A model generated the notes under the pieces. That model saw nothing but the letters and a program-made list of their open reading frames with translations. It did no database searches and had not been told where the DNA came from. Position numbers and translations under genes: made by a program. Source: Bettongia penicillata ogilbyi (Eukaryota > Chordata > Mammalia > Diprotodontia > Potoroidae). Taken from it: a stretch of DNA of 64,000 nucleotides. Below are positions 11,186-21,769 of this stretch, one piece after another (the first letter of the stretch is position 1; each line of letters opens with the position of its first letter). The DNA is taken from positions 1,903,501 through 1,967,500 of the forward strand of contig JAJHZJ010000009.1 of NCBI GenBank assembly GCA_023548195.1, given 5' to 3'.

Positions 11186-11189
11186 AATA

Positions 11190-11980
11190 CATCTGGAAAA
11201 TCCAGGTGGCTGATGAGCAAGCATTAAGCTCCCTTGTGTGAGCCATTTTCCTGTTTCCCCCTTCTGTAGTCTGTGACAGAGGCAGAGTCTACTTCTGCTC
11301 CCTTTATCTTTCCTGTGATCTGTGGGTACCTAAGGTTTGGTAATGTCCTCAAGCCACACCTAAAGAACCAGAGAACATCTGAGAGGAGTTTTGCAGAGAT
11401 TTTGGAGTTCCGTAGGAGAGGTGTTGGTGTCCCACCAACAAAGGACACACTTTTAAGTTTCATTTCTATTATTAACATTTTCTCCATCACTTGAAGTCTA
11501 GACAATCGACAAAACAATCAATTTAGCCCTGACTTGTAACATTAGCCAATTTCCGAGGTGCAAATACTTTTACTGAAAATACAACAATCGGTTTGAGACT
11601 AGCTTGAATGGAGTGTATCCAAGTGAATATAGGACGTTGAGTATCTGAATCTTTTGAACGTGGATCATAAAGTGGAGAGTTCAGATGCAAAATGGGACTT
11701 CTATACAGTCTGCATCCTTGTGATATTTTGAGCAATACCTTCCCCTAGCTAAATGCTTAACACGGACAGCAAGGCTTTTGAATGCTCAGGGACACCTTTC
11801 CAATCCATACCCTACAGGGATGGGAAGCTGTCTAAGCATTTGCAGGCTGAGTGCCCTCTGGTGGCCAGAGGGGATGGCACAGGCTTTTGGGATGCCATCC
11901 CACATAGGAATCAGGGAGAAATTGGGCTGTTGGCCTAAAGGGTGAATCATCTGGTGAACAACTCACATGTTATACTCTTT
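11190..11980. other. repeat-free tract with a CTCF-like site
   Basis: About 800 bp in which I recognise no repeat, with above-average CpG for this window around 11410-11650. Scattered 60-97 aa frames overlap on both strands with no family resemblance. Candidate regulatory sequence because of the motif at 11849-11867. Confidence 0.45.
11849..11867 (-). promoter_or_regulatory. CTCF-like site, near consensus
   Basis: Plus strand GAGTGCCCTCTGGTGGCCA. The reverse complement fits the CTCF consensus YGRCCASYAGRKGGCRSYR at 18 of 19 positions, including the whole CCACCAGAGGGC core. It lies in repeat-free sequence. Confidence 0.6.
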
Positions 11981-11984
11981 CTGA

Positions 11985-12145
11985 AGACAAAGATCCTATA
12001 TCCTAATCTGACCTCTGACGTTTACTATGTGTGTGAACTTGGGCAAGTTATTTAACATTCTTAGACCTCTGTTTCCTCATCTGTAAAATGAACAGATTGA
12101 AATAGATGACTTTTGAGGCCTTTTCCAGTTTCAGTGGTACAATAA
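11985..12145 (+). repeat. MIR-type SINE
   Basis: 'gacctctgacgtttactatg', 'cttgggcaagttatttaaca', 'gtttcctcatctgtaaaatg' and 'gaggccttttccagtttcag'. Confidence 0.8.
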
Positions 12146-12154
12146 CATTGTGGG

Positions 12155-12305
12155 GTTCATAGTAATTAAAATTTATTATTTGTTTTTATGTCTCTTAAAT
12201 TTCTGTTTGTATCTTTTTCTACTCTACCCCGACCCTTCCCCCATTCAGAGAGCTATTTCTTATAACAAAGAATTTCATGTTTGTTTGATAAAAATAGAAG
12301 TTTCA
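12155..12305 (-). repeat. marsupial L1 3'-UTR fragment
   Basis: 'ttcccccattcagagagcta', 'tttcttataacaaagaattt' follow the L1 3' UTR type at 10155-10385. Confidence 0.5.
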
Positions 12306-12363
12306 TTACTTTATAGTACACTCATGGAAAAACTGTAAAAAGGACTTTAAATAAGGAATTCAC

Positions 12364-12432
12364 TCTTCCTTCCTTCCTTCCTTCCTTCCTTCCTTCCTTC
12401 CTTCCTTCCTTCCTTCCTTCCTTCCTTCCTTC

Positions 12433-12495
<63 letters not shown>

Positions 12496-12512
12496 TTTCT
12501 TTCTTTCTTTCT
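12364..12512. repeat. (CTTC)n (TTTC)n compound microsatellite
   Basis: About 70 bp of CTTC units followed by about 77 bp of TTTC units with one interruption near 12495. Pure pyrimidine, so triplex (H-DNA) is possible. It generates Lys/Arg/Glu-rich false frames on the minus strand. Confidence 0.97.
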
Positions 12513-12599
12513 CCCACATTTGATCTGTAGCTGTGATCTGCCAAGACTAAAAGTGCACCAATGATTATCACTTAAGTACGTATGGACATGTTAACTCTC

Positions 12600-12745
12600 A
12601 ACCTAGAGTATTTGAGCTGAAAAGCACCTTAGAGGTGATCCATTTTACAGATTAGGAAACTGAGACACAGAGAAAGGATGAGTTTGTACCCAAAGTTACT
12701 GTCAGAGCTGAGACTGGTCTCCTCCCAATCAAAGCTCTCAGGTGT
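12600..12745 (-). repeat. MIR-type SINE
   Basis: 'gatccattttacagattagg', 'aaactgagacacagagaaag' and 'gtcagagctgagactggtct'. Confidence 0.7.
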
Positions 12746-12769
12746 AGAGTGGGCCTCAAAATCTACTGG

Positions 12770-13190
12770 CTTATGTACTTAACTGTTTTGATGCTGTTTT
12801 ATTAGGGTCTGTTAGCACATCAACAAGTATTTGTTTAGCTCAATTAAATGCTAAATTATCCTTCTTTGAATTCCTCTGTTTCCAGTGCTAATTGTTTACA
12901 AATGCCCTTTTGATGTGTTAGGAGTCCCTAAAGAGGATATGTAAATAAGAAAACTATTAGGCTGTGTACAGGAGGGCAACACAACCATTTCTCTGTTACT
13001 AGTTAATAATTAATTGGGAATGGGGAAGGGAATTGGGACACAATAGCCATTCTTTTCTGGAGGATGTTACTCCATCCAGCTAACCTTTCAAGTAACTTAC
13101 CCCAAAGGAATGTGTATAAGCATCCTACTTCCTTATTATCCTAAATGAGAGAATATATAGACTCTCCCACCGTAAACGCTTGGACTTATT
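12770..13190. other. repeat-free tract with HNF1 and FOX motifs
   Basis: AT-rich, no repeat recognised. It holds TGTTTAC (12893-12899, FOX core) and GTTAATAATTAAT (13002-13014, 12 of 13 to the HNF1 palindrome GTTAATNATTAAC). Candidate enhancer; function is inferred from motifs only. Confidence 0.35.
13002..13014. promoter_or_regulatory. HNF1-like palindrome
   Basis: GTTAATAATTAAT differs from GTTAATNATTAAC at the last base only. AT-rich motifs of this length do occur by chance. Confidence 0.35.
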
Positions 13191-13194
13191 GGGA

Positions 13195-13360
13195 GTGCCA
13201 GAGATGGAAGGAACCTTAGAAATCATCCTTTCTGACGCCATCATTGGATAGAGGGGAAACTGAGGCCCAGTGACATCATTTTGACTTGCTCAAAGTAATC
13301 TTATTTGTTAAGTAGCAGAATCAAGTCTCCCCATTCCAAATTTAGTGTTCCCTCTACTAT
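13195..13360 (-). repeat. MIR-type SINE
   Basis: 'gagatggaaggaaccttaga', 'gaggggaaactgaggcccag' and 'gtagcagaatcaagtctccc'. Confidence 0.75.
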
Positions 13361-13622
13361 AATTTTTCCTCTCACTTCAGTCACTACAAACACACACTTG
13401 TACGCACAAATACATATACACTGACTAAGCCAGAGAAAAACACCCTCATTCTCTTCTTTTATTGCATCTATCAACTCCCAAGTGTAGAGTGATTCTTTAT
13501 CCCATTGTCTCCTCTCCTTCAGAGTAGAGAGCAATCTCACAAACTCATTCTCACTAAGGCATTAAATTTTAATGTTTCCACTCCCAAAGGAAAATGCATT
13601 AAAAAAAAAAAAAGATTGAAAT

Positions 13623-13645
13623 GGGGGTGGGGTGGGGTGTGGGGG
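13623..13645 (+). other. G-quadruplex motif
   Basis: Four G-tracts with very short loops: G5-T-G4-T-G4-TGT-G5. It fits the standard G3+N1-7 rule well, on the plus strand, in repeat-free sequence. Confidence 0.75.
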
Positions 13646-14284
13646 TGTGGTAATGCTTAACTCAAAAGAACTGATACTTAATGGTGGAATTTCTGTAGGG
13701 AGTTATCTGTATGTGGTCGGTCATCCTGGTGTCTTCCCCATCCCCTACCTTTTCACACTAGGTAATCAACCCCTATTATTTTTGGAAGGAACTGCCTCAA
13801 GTGTTAGGGTCTCTGGAAAGATAATTTCTTCTGGAATTGCTTCAGTCCAAGTAAACAAGCCTTCTGATGTTTGCCTACGTGTGTTTCTGGGAGTATGTTT
13901 GCCTCTGTATTGTTGGGAGATTTGCTGCCCCTCTCCCTCCCCCATGCACTTCAGTAACTTACTTCCCTGGTTAAGTGTTTAATGTAGACACTCAGAGGAG
14001 AATGAAAAGAATTGCTTTGGGCATCAGAGTGAAGAGACCAGCTGAGAAGACAATGTCTCTCTGAAACTTGTTATTAATATTTTTTTTGCCCCTGCCTGGA
14101 TTTAAATATTTGCAAGAAGATAAATTCCAAACAGATGCCCATTATGGAAATGACAGCACCAGCTTAAAGATAACATTTACATTCTCTGGGTGTTTATATA
14201 TATCTATCTCTTTCTTGCTCAAACTGTCTCCCACCTTTAGCAGGATCAATACCTCCATCAAAGGTTATGTGGAGGTGGTCACAT

Positions 14285-14815
14285 TCTTCTAAGCTGTTTG
14301 TTTAGCCCAGGGTTTGCTGTGCTAACACGCGCTGGTGGTTCTTCCAACAGCTCTGTTTGCCTTGTATTAGGGCTGTTTGCTGAAACACCTAGCCCAATCC
14401 AATAGAGGACAGGCTTTCTAAACATGGGGTACCCACATCTGTCAATCAATAACACCAATCGGTTTCCTGATACCAGCGGCAACCCTTGCCAAAGACAATA
14501 TTTGTCCAAAACTTTTTTCTGACTCTTGTAAGTTTCAAGTAGTAAAAGACATCTAAGCAGACATTAGCTATGGAGGCCCCCTGGCTAATATTTAACTCTG
14601 AGCAAACAGAAAGCATAATTCCGGTAATGAAAGGGACAAAAACAAACGTTGTAATGATTGTCCCCTTTTATGAGTGGGCAATTTATGTAAATATGCCGGC
14701 GATTATCTTCTCTTTGAGCCTGGGCATAATTAAAAGGGGGCAGGCTATAGGGTTCTCATTTAGCCAGGGCTGGCAAATTAACGCTGATTTCAACACATGA
14801 ATCTTGCCCTAGCTT
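14285..14815. promoter_or_regulatory. candidate conserved non-coding element
   Basis: Repeat-free, with a dense set of developmental-type motifs: CTGTCAATCA (14439-14448, exact MEIS-PBX composite), ACACCAATCGG (14452-14462, inverted CCAAT/PBX-like), ATTTATGTAAATA near 14681-14693 (POU/HOX-like) and CATAATTAAAAG near 14725-14736. Whether it is conserved could not be tested. Confidence 0.35.
14439..14448 (-). promoter_or_regulatory. MEIS-PBX composite motif
   Basis: CTGTCAATCA is the reverse complement of TGATTGACAG, the canonical MEIS/PBX heterodimer decamer, and is followed by ATAA. Confidence 0.4.
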
Positions 14816-15004
14816 TCAGGGTTGGAGTTTGTGTGAGTGGTTAAGGGGGCATGCTGGCAAGTTTTTATGAAGCTAAGAAGCATTGGGAGCCCCAGAGGCT
14901 GGGCAGAAAGAGAAAGTAGAAACAATTTAGGTAAAGATTAGCTAAGGCTCAGTGGAAAATGAAAGTGAAAGACACTGAAATTATAGGGGCTATCTTTAGG
15001 GGGA

Positions 15005-15230
15005 GGGAGTGGGTAGAGCACCAGGGCTTGAAGTCAGGAAGACTCATCTTCATGAGTTCAAATCCCACCTCAGGCACATAGTAGCTATGTGACCCTGGGC
15101 AAGTCATTTAACCTTGACTGCCTCAGTTTTCTCATCTGTAAAGTGAACTGGAGAAGGAAATGTAAACTACTCCAGTATCTCTGCCAAGAAAACCCCAAAT
15201 GGGGTCAGACCGATGACCAAACAACAAAAT
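15005..15230 (+). repeat. MAR/WSINE-type CORE-SINE
   Basis: Near full length: 'cttgaagtcaggaagactca', 'ctgggcaagtcatttaacct', 'tgaactggagaaggaaatgt', 'ctgccaagaaaaccccaaat' and an A/C-rich tail. Confidence 0.9.
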
Positions 15231-15403
15231 CTTTCATAGGAGTCATAGAATGTGGAGAACTGACCTCAGACATTGGGAGGCAGGGAAATCTCTGACTCAT
15301 AAGTGCTGCACTTTGAGAAGTGGGGGACATGGGGTCAAAGTCTAAAAGCTGGCAGAGAGAAGGGCCTTTTCCAAATTTGGAACCATTTACAACCAATTAG
15401 AAC

Positions 15404-15575
15404 AAGGGGTCTTAACTTGGAGTATATATAGTCTGTGAGTAGATTTTAGGGAGTTCATGAGCTTAGATGGGAAAAAATACATCTTTATTTTCACTAACTT
15501 TAACATTTCCTTCGATTATAAACATAGGCCATAAACATTCTGAGAAAGGGTCCCCAAACAATCTGCCAAAGGGTC
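15404..15575 (+). mobile_element. hAT (Charlie-type) fragment
   Basis: 'aggggtcttaacttggagta' resembles the hAT terminus (CAGGGGTTCTTAACCTGGGG-like). It continues 'tttagggagttcatgagctt', 'agatgggaaaaaatacatct' and 'tctgagaaagggtccccaaa'. The 3' end runs into the CA microsatellite. Confidence 0.65.
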
Positions 15576-15578
15576 TAT

Positions 15579-15641
15579 CACACATACACACACACATACA
15601 CACACACACAGACACACATAACACACACACACACACACACA
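15579..15641. repeat. (CA)n microsatellite, interrupted
   Basis: CA repeats with T and G interruptions over ~63 bp. Confidence 0.95.
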
Positions 15642-15844
15642 ATTTTTATATTAGAAGCTACTCATTCTTTAAGACCATAAATTGCAGAGAAAGTCCTCAC
15701 CTGGGAGTTACCTATTTCAGTGAAATCACAGGTCTAGTCCCTAATCTGCCTAAAGGAGGCACATATTACATCTTCTGGGATTGTATGTACTAATCTTTTT
15801 CATGCTGTGGTAATGCTTTTTAGAAATATCCAGAGAGGTTTGTT

Positions 15845-16275
15845 TTTAAAATCTTTCATAACCTGGAAGCCTCCTACCTTTCCAGTCACCCCTCCCCTCT
15901 TCCTATTCTGCCCTCCAGTGACGGTGGCTTTCTCACACAAGACATTCCAGCTCCCATGTCTTTCCATTTTCATTGGCTAGCCTTCAGGTCTGAAACGCTT
16001 TCCTTCCTCATCTTCATTTCCTGGCTTCCTCTGAGTCCCAGCTAAAATCCCACCTTCTACACAAAGCCTTCCTTGATTCCCCTTAATACCTAATGTACCT
16101 TCCCTTTGCTGATTATCCCCAATTCATCCTATTTCTTGTTTGTACATAGCTGTTTACATGTTGTCTCCCCATTTTCCTTGAGAAAAGGGACTGTTTTTGC
16201 CTTTCTCTGTCTTTCCTCTATGCTTAGCTTGGTATGGAGTAGGTGCTTAATAAAGGTTTGTTGCCTCAACTTGTC
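15845..16275 (+). repeat. L2 LINE 3' end
   Basis: 'ccttcaggtctgaaacgctt', 'gcttcctctgagtcccagct', 'cacaaagccttccttgattc', 'gtttgtacatagctgtttac', 'ttgagaaaagggactgtttt' and 'taggtgcttaataaaggttt' follow the L2 3' consensus to its end. Confidence 0.85.
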
Positions 16276-16503
16276 TATTTTATTTTTAGAGCCTCTAGAA
16301 TACTGGATTTTTAAAGCTTATTTACCCAGGGTATTTATTTACTTTATTTTATATTTCTTTATTTTATCTTTGTTTGTGATTCCGTGCATTGCTGCTTCCC
16401 ATGATTTGCCCTAAGTCACAATTTCGTTATATGGAGCCCCTTAGGAGTGTATTTGAAAAGGGGTACATATATTTGTGGGTGATGTGTAGCTGATTCTATA
16501 TAT

Positions 16504-16848
16504 AGTTGTTCCTTCCATATTTTGACTTTCACCATTGTGGTTTCCCTATATCAGCATAAGAAATGAAATGAGAATTTTGGGGGAGTTTTGTAGGAACCAC
16601 AAATGACATTTGCAGGCTAGCAAGTGACACTGAAAAAGTTTAGACACTCAGAAATGCATAAAATATATGTATAGTATTGCATAACATCAACCCGAATTTT
16701 ACAGTAAGGTACTGTAAACACCACATAAAAGAAAGAGAGAAATTCAGACTTCTTCTCTGGTACGAAGGGAGGGCCAAAAATTTTACAGGGATTTTTCAGA
16801 TGGTAGGCTACCCACCTAACCCCAGAGATGTGGAAAGGCTAACTGTAT
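16504..16848. mobile_element. Tc/mariner-like MITE candidate
   Basis: The outer ends are imperfect inverted repeats: left AGTTGTTCCTTCCATATTTT, right (reverse complement) AGTTAGCCTTTCCACATCTC, each flanked by TA as expected for Tc/mariner insertions. The interior ('cataaaagaaagagagaaat', 'tctctggtacgaagggaggg') resembles an old Tigger/Kanga-type non-autonomous element. No transposase frame. Confidence 0.5.
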
Positions 16849-16899
16849 TTTACTCCCATCAAGTATTTAGGTAAAGAGATTGGATAGACAAAGAAAATA

Positions 16900-17338
16900 G
16901 ATAGGTCCTCACTGCTCAGAAGTAGGTCACCCACATAGTCTGTCCATTAGAGAGATTCATTTGAATTAACCAGCTCACCTCTAAATGATGCAAACCTTCC
17001 CTGGAAGGTTAAGCCTCATTTATTATACTTTAGTGTGAATTAATTTAATCAGATAATGAGCTGTACAACAGGCTGCAAAGTGAAGTTTGATAGGGGAGGA
17101 AGGATTTGAGATGTCAGTCCTGGTGGTGGATGGTGGGGAACTAAATTGGCAGAACATGGGGAGAGCATAAAGATTTGGGGCGGGGAGAAAAGGAGGGCAG
17201 AGGAATAGGGAAGCATGAGAGACATATTTTGACAGATTTCCAAGTCTGGCAAGAATTAAATGAAGGTGTTTTTACTGCATACTTGAACGTTGAGCAGTCT
17301 ACACATAAAAGTCAACCCAACTGCTTTTAATAGAAGTT
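16900..17338. other. no feature recognised
   Basis: No repeat or coding signature that I can support. Confidence 0.4.
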
Positions 17339-17339
17339 C

Positions 17340-18105
17340 CTTAATGCTCTGCCATAGTTCAGACCCTCATCACTTCTTACCTGTACTATTGCAATAGCCT
17401 TCTGATCGGACTTCCTGCCTCAAGGCTCTTCCCTCTCCATCCATTCTCCACATTATGTAAGTGATATTTCTAAAGCACAGATCTGACTCTGCTTGCTCAA
17501 AAGACTCCAGTGGCTTCCTATTACTGCTAGGATCAAATATAAATTCCTCTGTTTAGCATTTAAAACACTTCACCACTGGGCTCCAACCAACCTTTCTAGC
17601 CTTATTATACATTTCTTCCTTTCACAAACTCCAGGCCAAACTCATCTTGCTTCCTCACACCCACTCTCTTCTCTGTGTAGACTGTTCCCCATATCTGCAG
17701 TGCAGTTTTTCCTTGCAGGATCCCTAGTTTCCATCTCAAATGTCACGTCCTCCATGAGGCTTCTCCATGAGGTGTAAGACTGCCTTCCCCTCCCTCATTG
17801 CCTTGCATTTTAAAAAATATATTTTACATATGGCTATATGCAAAATCCTGTTTTCCCTATATCCTTGTTATATCCCTGTTTCCCCCACAAGAATGTAAAT
17901 TTATTGAGAGTGGGGTCCCTTTTGTTTGTTTTTGTGTTCTTAGTATGGAGGGAAGCATTATGGTTTATAGAAAGCTTCTCTTGGAGTCAGGAAGCCTTGA
18001 ACTTGAGTCACTTTTGTGACCCTGAAGGAGTTTCTGGATCAATGAAATCACAGTCCCTATCCCTGTCTGCAGTGCCTAGCAAAGAGTTAGTGCTTAAAAA
18101 TGCCT
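17340..18105 (+). repeat. L2 LINE, ORF2 C-terminus to 3' end, split by SINE
   Basis: Starts 'ttcagaccctcatcacttct'. The frame at 17493-17777 carries the L2-type ORF2 C-terminal signature WLPITARIKYKFLCLAFKTL followed by HHWAPTNLSSLI. The 3' end reads 'aagaatgtaaatttattgag', is interrupted at about 17950-18068 by a SINE, then resumes 'gcctagcaaagagttagtgc'. Relic only. Confidence 0.8.
17950..18068 (+). repeat. CORE-SINE inside L2
   Basis: 'gcattatggtttatagaaag' then 'cttggagtcaggaagccttg' and 'cttttgtgaccctgaaggag'. Short and internally deleted; it separates two collinear L2 pieces and so is younger than the L2. Confidence 0.65.
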
Positions 18106-18112
18106 GTTGATC

Positions 18113-18595
18113 ATCACCCTTCGTTTTCAAAGAGGACTGATGACATCATGAATGAGTGTTATCTTGACTTGTGAGTGTACTGGATTTAAGTGAGGCAGAG
18201 TTGTGCAAATCGTCAGCCTCATCCTCTCTTCCAGAGTCATTGAAGTCCAATGGTAGGACAAAAGTCAAAACAACTAGTGATGGCTCAAGATGCAATGAAT
18301 GGCCTTGGTGTCTCCAATGTCTGATCAAGCTCCAAGCTCCAAACTTCAGTTGCCTTTGTGGCCAAAGGAACAAACTGTTCTCATCAGCCATTCTGCCAGG
18401 GGAAGTCTTCACATGGTTGGGGTAGACACCCCTCCCTCCATTTCACTGATGGATTTGAGACCTCAAACTGGTTTAGCCCATCTGCTGAGATAGTTTTACA
18501 AGGGTGTGATCACTGAGTATCCTATAGCTTCCTGCTGCCACAGCTGAGAGTTGAGTGTTAGGTAGTCACCAAAGGTGGGTGAGCAGCCCTGATTG
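18113..18595 (+). repeat. marsupial repeat family A, long copy
   Basis: Collinear with 930-1400 over its whole length: 'tgacatcatgaatgagtg', 'ttaagtgaggcagagttgtg', 'cgtcagcctcatcctctctt', 'gccattctgccaggggaagt', 'gtttagcccatctgctgaga' and 'ccaaaggtgggtgagcagcc'. It begins 'ttcgttttcaaagagga', close to the 'tgctgaagaaga' start of the short copy at 62410. Confidence 0.65.
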
Positions 18596-18744
18596 CCTGG
18601 TAGATTGACTTGGAAAGGAGTGGGTATCTATCTGTAGGGAAAAAGATCATGATGCCATCTCTAGACAGCCACTTAATGAATGTCTTCTAGTAATGATGTG
18701 GCAGTGTCACAACTGGCACTAATGCCAGCCTCTCTTTCATGGAA

Positions 18745-18915
18745 TGCAGGAGGAAAGTGCTAGATTTGGAGTCAAGAGATCTGAGTTTAAATATTAACTC
18801 TGCTGTTTACTCTCTTAGGTAACATCCTAAATCTCAGTTTCCTTATCTGTAAAATGAAGGGGTTGGCTAGATGACCTCTGAGGTCCTTCCCAACTTTAAA
18901 TCATTCATCTTTTGA
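18745..18915 (+). repeat. MIR-type SINE
   Basis: 'gatttggagtcaagagatct', 'ctcagtttccttatctgtaa' and 'tgacctctgaggtccttccc'. Confidence 0.8.
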
Positions 18916-19600
18916 CCTTGCTATTCCACATTAAGGATTTGTTGAGCGAACACTCTCAGAGAGGGGAAACACTAGAAGAATTAAAAATACCTCACAGACC
19001 ATATTGTCACCTCAAAAAGGTAGACTGTATATAAATACCCACAAATCCACATGCTTGTTTTCTTATCTTTAAAACATCCTTATGAGAATGGTCTATGTAC
19101 ATATCAAGGGCATCCTTGATGAAAGCAGTAAGAAGGAAACAGGGAGCTTTTGCAAATTATTTTCAATAGCAGTTTACTTCTGTAGTTACCCAATTGAAAG
19201 TTATAAAGAATATAAGAACTCAACATTTATTGTTAATAAGTAAAGTTTATTCTTAAACTCTGTCCTCTAATACAGTTTACCATGCAATTATTGATATCAT
19301 ACAAGATTCCTTCATAAACTTAGCTATATAGATAAATGTTTCTAACTCCAATGATACTATTATCAAGAAAATCAAGTGAGCAACAAAGCAAGGAGATTTA
19401 TACTTATCAAAGACACTTATCATTGTGTTGGAGAATGTCCTACTCAGGGTCCAAATGAAAGAGGGAGTCTCTAATGAGAATCAAGTCCTTCCAACAACCC
19501 CTTCTCTAGGGATAACATCATGCCGATTGTATCAAGCCCCCAAACATTACACCTTCCTCGTTGAAATCTATAATTAATCAAAAAAGCTTGACCTTGAATC
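18916..19600. other. no feature recognised
   Basis: AT-rich unique-looking tract of ~680 bp. No supported repeat, ORF family or motif cluster. Confidence 0.4.
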
Positions 19601-19604
19601 AAAT

Positions 19605-19760
19605 AGGAAGAAACCCAATCCAATCCAATAATCATTTACTAAGTCCCTGCTGTATACTAAGCACAGTGCTAAGCACTAGGGATACAACTGAAAAAAAGAA
19701 AGAGCGTGCCTGTCCTCAAGGAACTTATAATTTAATAGGGAGGCACAACACATAAAAGAA
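19605..19760 (-). repeat. ancient L2/MIR-class repeat
   Basis: 'taatcatttactaagtccct', 'gctgtatactaagcacagtg', 'ctaagcactagggataca' and 'tgtcctcaaggaacttataa'. Confidence 0.65.
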
Positions 19761-20080
19761 GGTAGGAAAGGAATGGGAGTGGGAACAAGAGGGGTACCTG
19801 GCCCTGGAGTTGAAACCAGGTAGAGCAACAGATGCAAAGTGGGGTGTGCTGAAAATCCAGTTTCTGCCTTCTATAAAGGAAGTCATTGTGAGGAGCTTGG
19901 TACCCTACACTCCAAACCTCCAATCAGAGGGGAGAGAAGGCTGAGGAAGGTGGTGTCAATGAAGACTGGAGGTAGCAGCATAATGGTGAGATCAGAAGAG
20001 ATGAGCTTATCCTGGAAGGGGCATTTTATTTCTGGGAAGTTGAAACCGGCAGAGAAGTAGATATAAAATTAGCCAACTGG
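19761..20080. other. no feature recognised
   Basis: Purine-rich unique-looking sequence without supported features. Confidence 0.4.
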
Positions 20081-20084
20081 GTTG

Positions 20085-20425
20085 CATTTGGGAAATTGTG
20101 AAGTACTTTTCCTGGTTCTAAAGGTAATTCTTTACACATATTTCTATTAAATTCCATTATCCTAGATTGTCACACACTCTCTGGATTTAGATGATTTTGA
20201 ATTTGTTAGCTGTCACTCCATGTTTTGTGTAATTTTCAAATTTTATAAGTATTTGTGTATTGATCCAAGTCACTGCTAAAAATGTTGTATAGCGTAGAAC
20301 AAATGACAGATTCCTTGCACACACCACCAAAGACCTTCCTTCAAGTTGACATCACCTACTATTGACTACTGTTTAGATCCAGTTATTAAAAAATCCACCT
20401 AATAATATTGCCATCTAACTCCACC
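20085..20425 (-). repeat. CR1/L3 LINE internal fragment
   Basis: Plus-strand reading 'gtcactgctaaaaatgttgt', 'ccttccttcaagttgacatc', 'tattgactactgtttagatc' and 'tccacctaataatattgcca' matches the reverse complement of CR1/L3 upstream of the region seen at 7820-8835. Confidence 0.55.
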
Positions 20426-20539
20426 ACTAGAACATGAAAGACTTCCAAGGAAAGTATGGATGGGCTGTGAACTACTCTGCTGGAGGGACACCCCCATCAA
20501 TGAGTCACAAATCCATGGAAATCTGAAGCATTTAAGTTT

Positions 20540-20730
20540 GCAAAGAACTTACCTCACAACAACCTTATTGGGTAAGTAGAGCAAATAATGTTCTTACTGA
20601 GGCAATGAGAGTCTAAAAGAGACTGAAGGACTTGCCTTTTGTCGCTTAGATTGTAAGTAGCAGAGTCCAGAATCCAAGCAGGTTTCCCGACTCCCAAGTC
20701 TGCCACTATTTCTATTATACCATGCTAACA
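20540..20730 (-). repeat. MIR-type SINE
   Basis: 'aagtttgcaaagaacttacc', 'tcacaacaaccttattgggt', 'gtaagtagcagagtccagaa' and 'ttctattataccatgc'. Confidence 0.75.
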
Positions 20731-21769
20731 ATGGCTTGATATGTTCCTCTTCCCAGGGCTATGATTATTGAAATTGAACTGGAATTTGCACATGGAGGCT
20801 GAAAAACAGCAAGACCCAAAGGAAGCAATCTTTAAAAGTGAAATTTCACACAGGATAAGAAGAGGCATTTGTGGTGTAGGGACTGGAAAGAAACCTCAAT
20901 CTGAGTTGGGCCTTTGGGTATGAGAACTGGACCTTGTTCAATTCTATTCAATGAACATTTATTAAATGCCTACATGGTAGGCTAGAAGTATAAAAAGAGG
21001 CCAAGGTGATCCTTAGCCTAAGGAGGTTTTTTCCTTTTCCTTTTCTTAGTAGTCTTTCATATTTGCAAGGTTGAACCAGTCCAATACCAGCTGGTCCAGC
21101 TAAATATTCCACACTTATTCTAGTTCCAATTCGGATTCCATCTACTTCCCTGGTTTCAGATTTGAGATTTGAAGGCTCCTCTCAAAACCCCTTTCAATTT
21201 TTCTGGTGTGCACATAATTCCAAATCATCATACTAACATATGTTTCAATAGTGCTTTATGGATTTATGGGTACTTTCTTTACAACAACACTGCAAATTTA
21301 TGCTGATTTCACCAATAGCAAGGCTAGGATCATTTGATTCCAGTTAACTCTTGCAATCAGACTGCTAGTGGGTAAATCCAGGCTCAAATGTAGAAAATTT
21401 GCTTGGGAGTGTTTAATTTCTTCCTTTTCAGTCCTGATGAGCCAAAAGTACATTGTCTTCCAGCACTGCTCATGTTTTTCCCAATCCTTCAGAGAGTTTT
21501 TACTTAGTGAACCCTCTTTAAAGGTCTGTCTGTGTGTAAGCAGACATGCCCCTGTGCCCTTTCTGTTTCTGAATTTTGTCTGGAGCTACAGTAGCTCTGA
21601 ATCTGGCAACATGATTAGAGTCCATAGAAAATGGACTGTCTTTCTTTTTTCTTGTGAAGTTTTTTGTATCTTTCCATCCTTTAGCGACTGTTCTTGTCAA
21701 TAAATTGAAGGAGGCTCGTCGTCATAGATTTAAGACAGAATTTTGACATCACAGTTTTCCTTAGGACAA
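20731..21769. other. mostly unannotated
   Basis: A ~70-bp ancient L2/MIR-class snippet lies near 20940-21010 ('gaacatttattaaatgccta'). The rest is unique-looking. A 111-codon plus-strand frame at 21368-21703 has a Ser/Phe-rich composition, no recognised domain and no splice context, so I do not call it a gene. Confidence 0.4.

Larger units (their letters stand above)
13650..15000. other. long repeat-poor tract
   Basis: About 1.35 kb with no repeat that I can name, the longest such stretch in the window. Short frames (74-116 aa) on both strands show no family features and are taken as chance. The part at 14285-14815 is annotated separately. Confidence 0.45.

Noticed and set aside
12322..12571. 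Lys/Glu/Gly-repeat proteins, minus strand
   Set aside because: Translations of the CTTC/TTTC microsatellite.
17493..17777. 94-aa plus frame as a gene
   Set aside because: It is the C-terminal part of an L2 ORF2 relic.
21368..21703. 111-aa plus frame
   Set aside because: No family resemblance, no upstream or downstream exon signals; typical chance frame.
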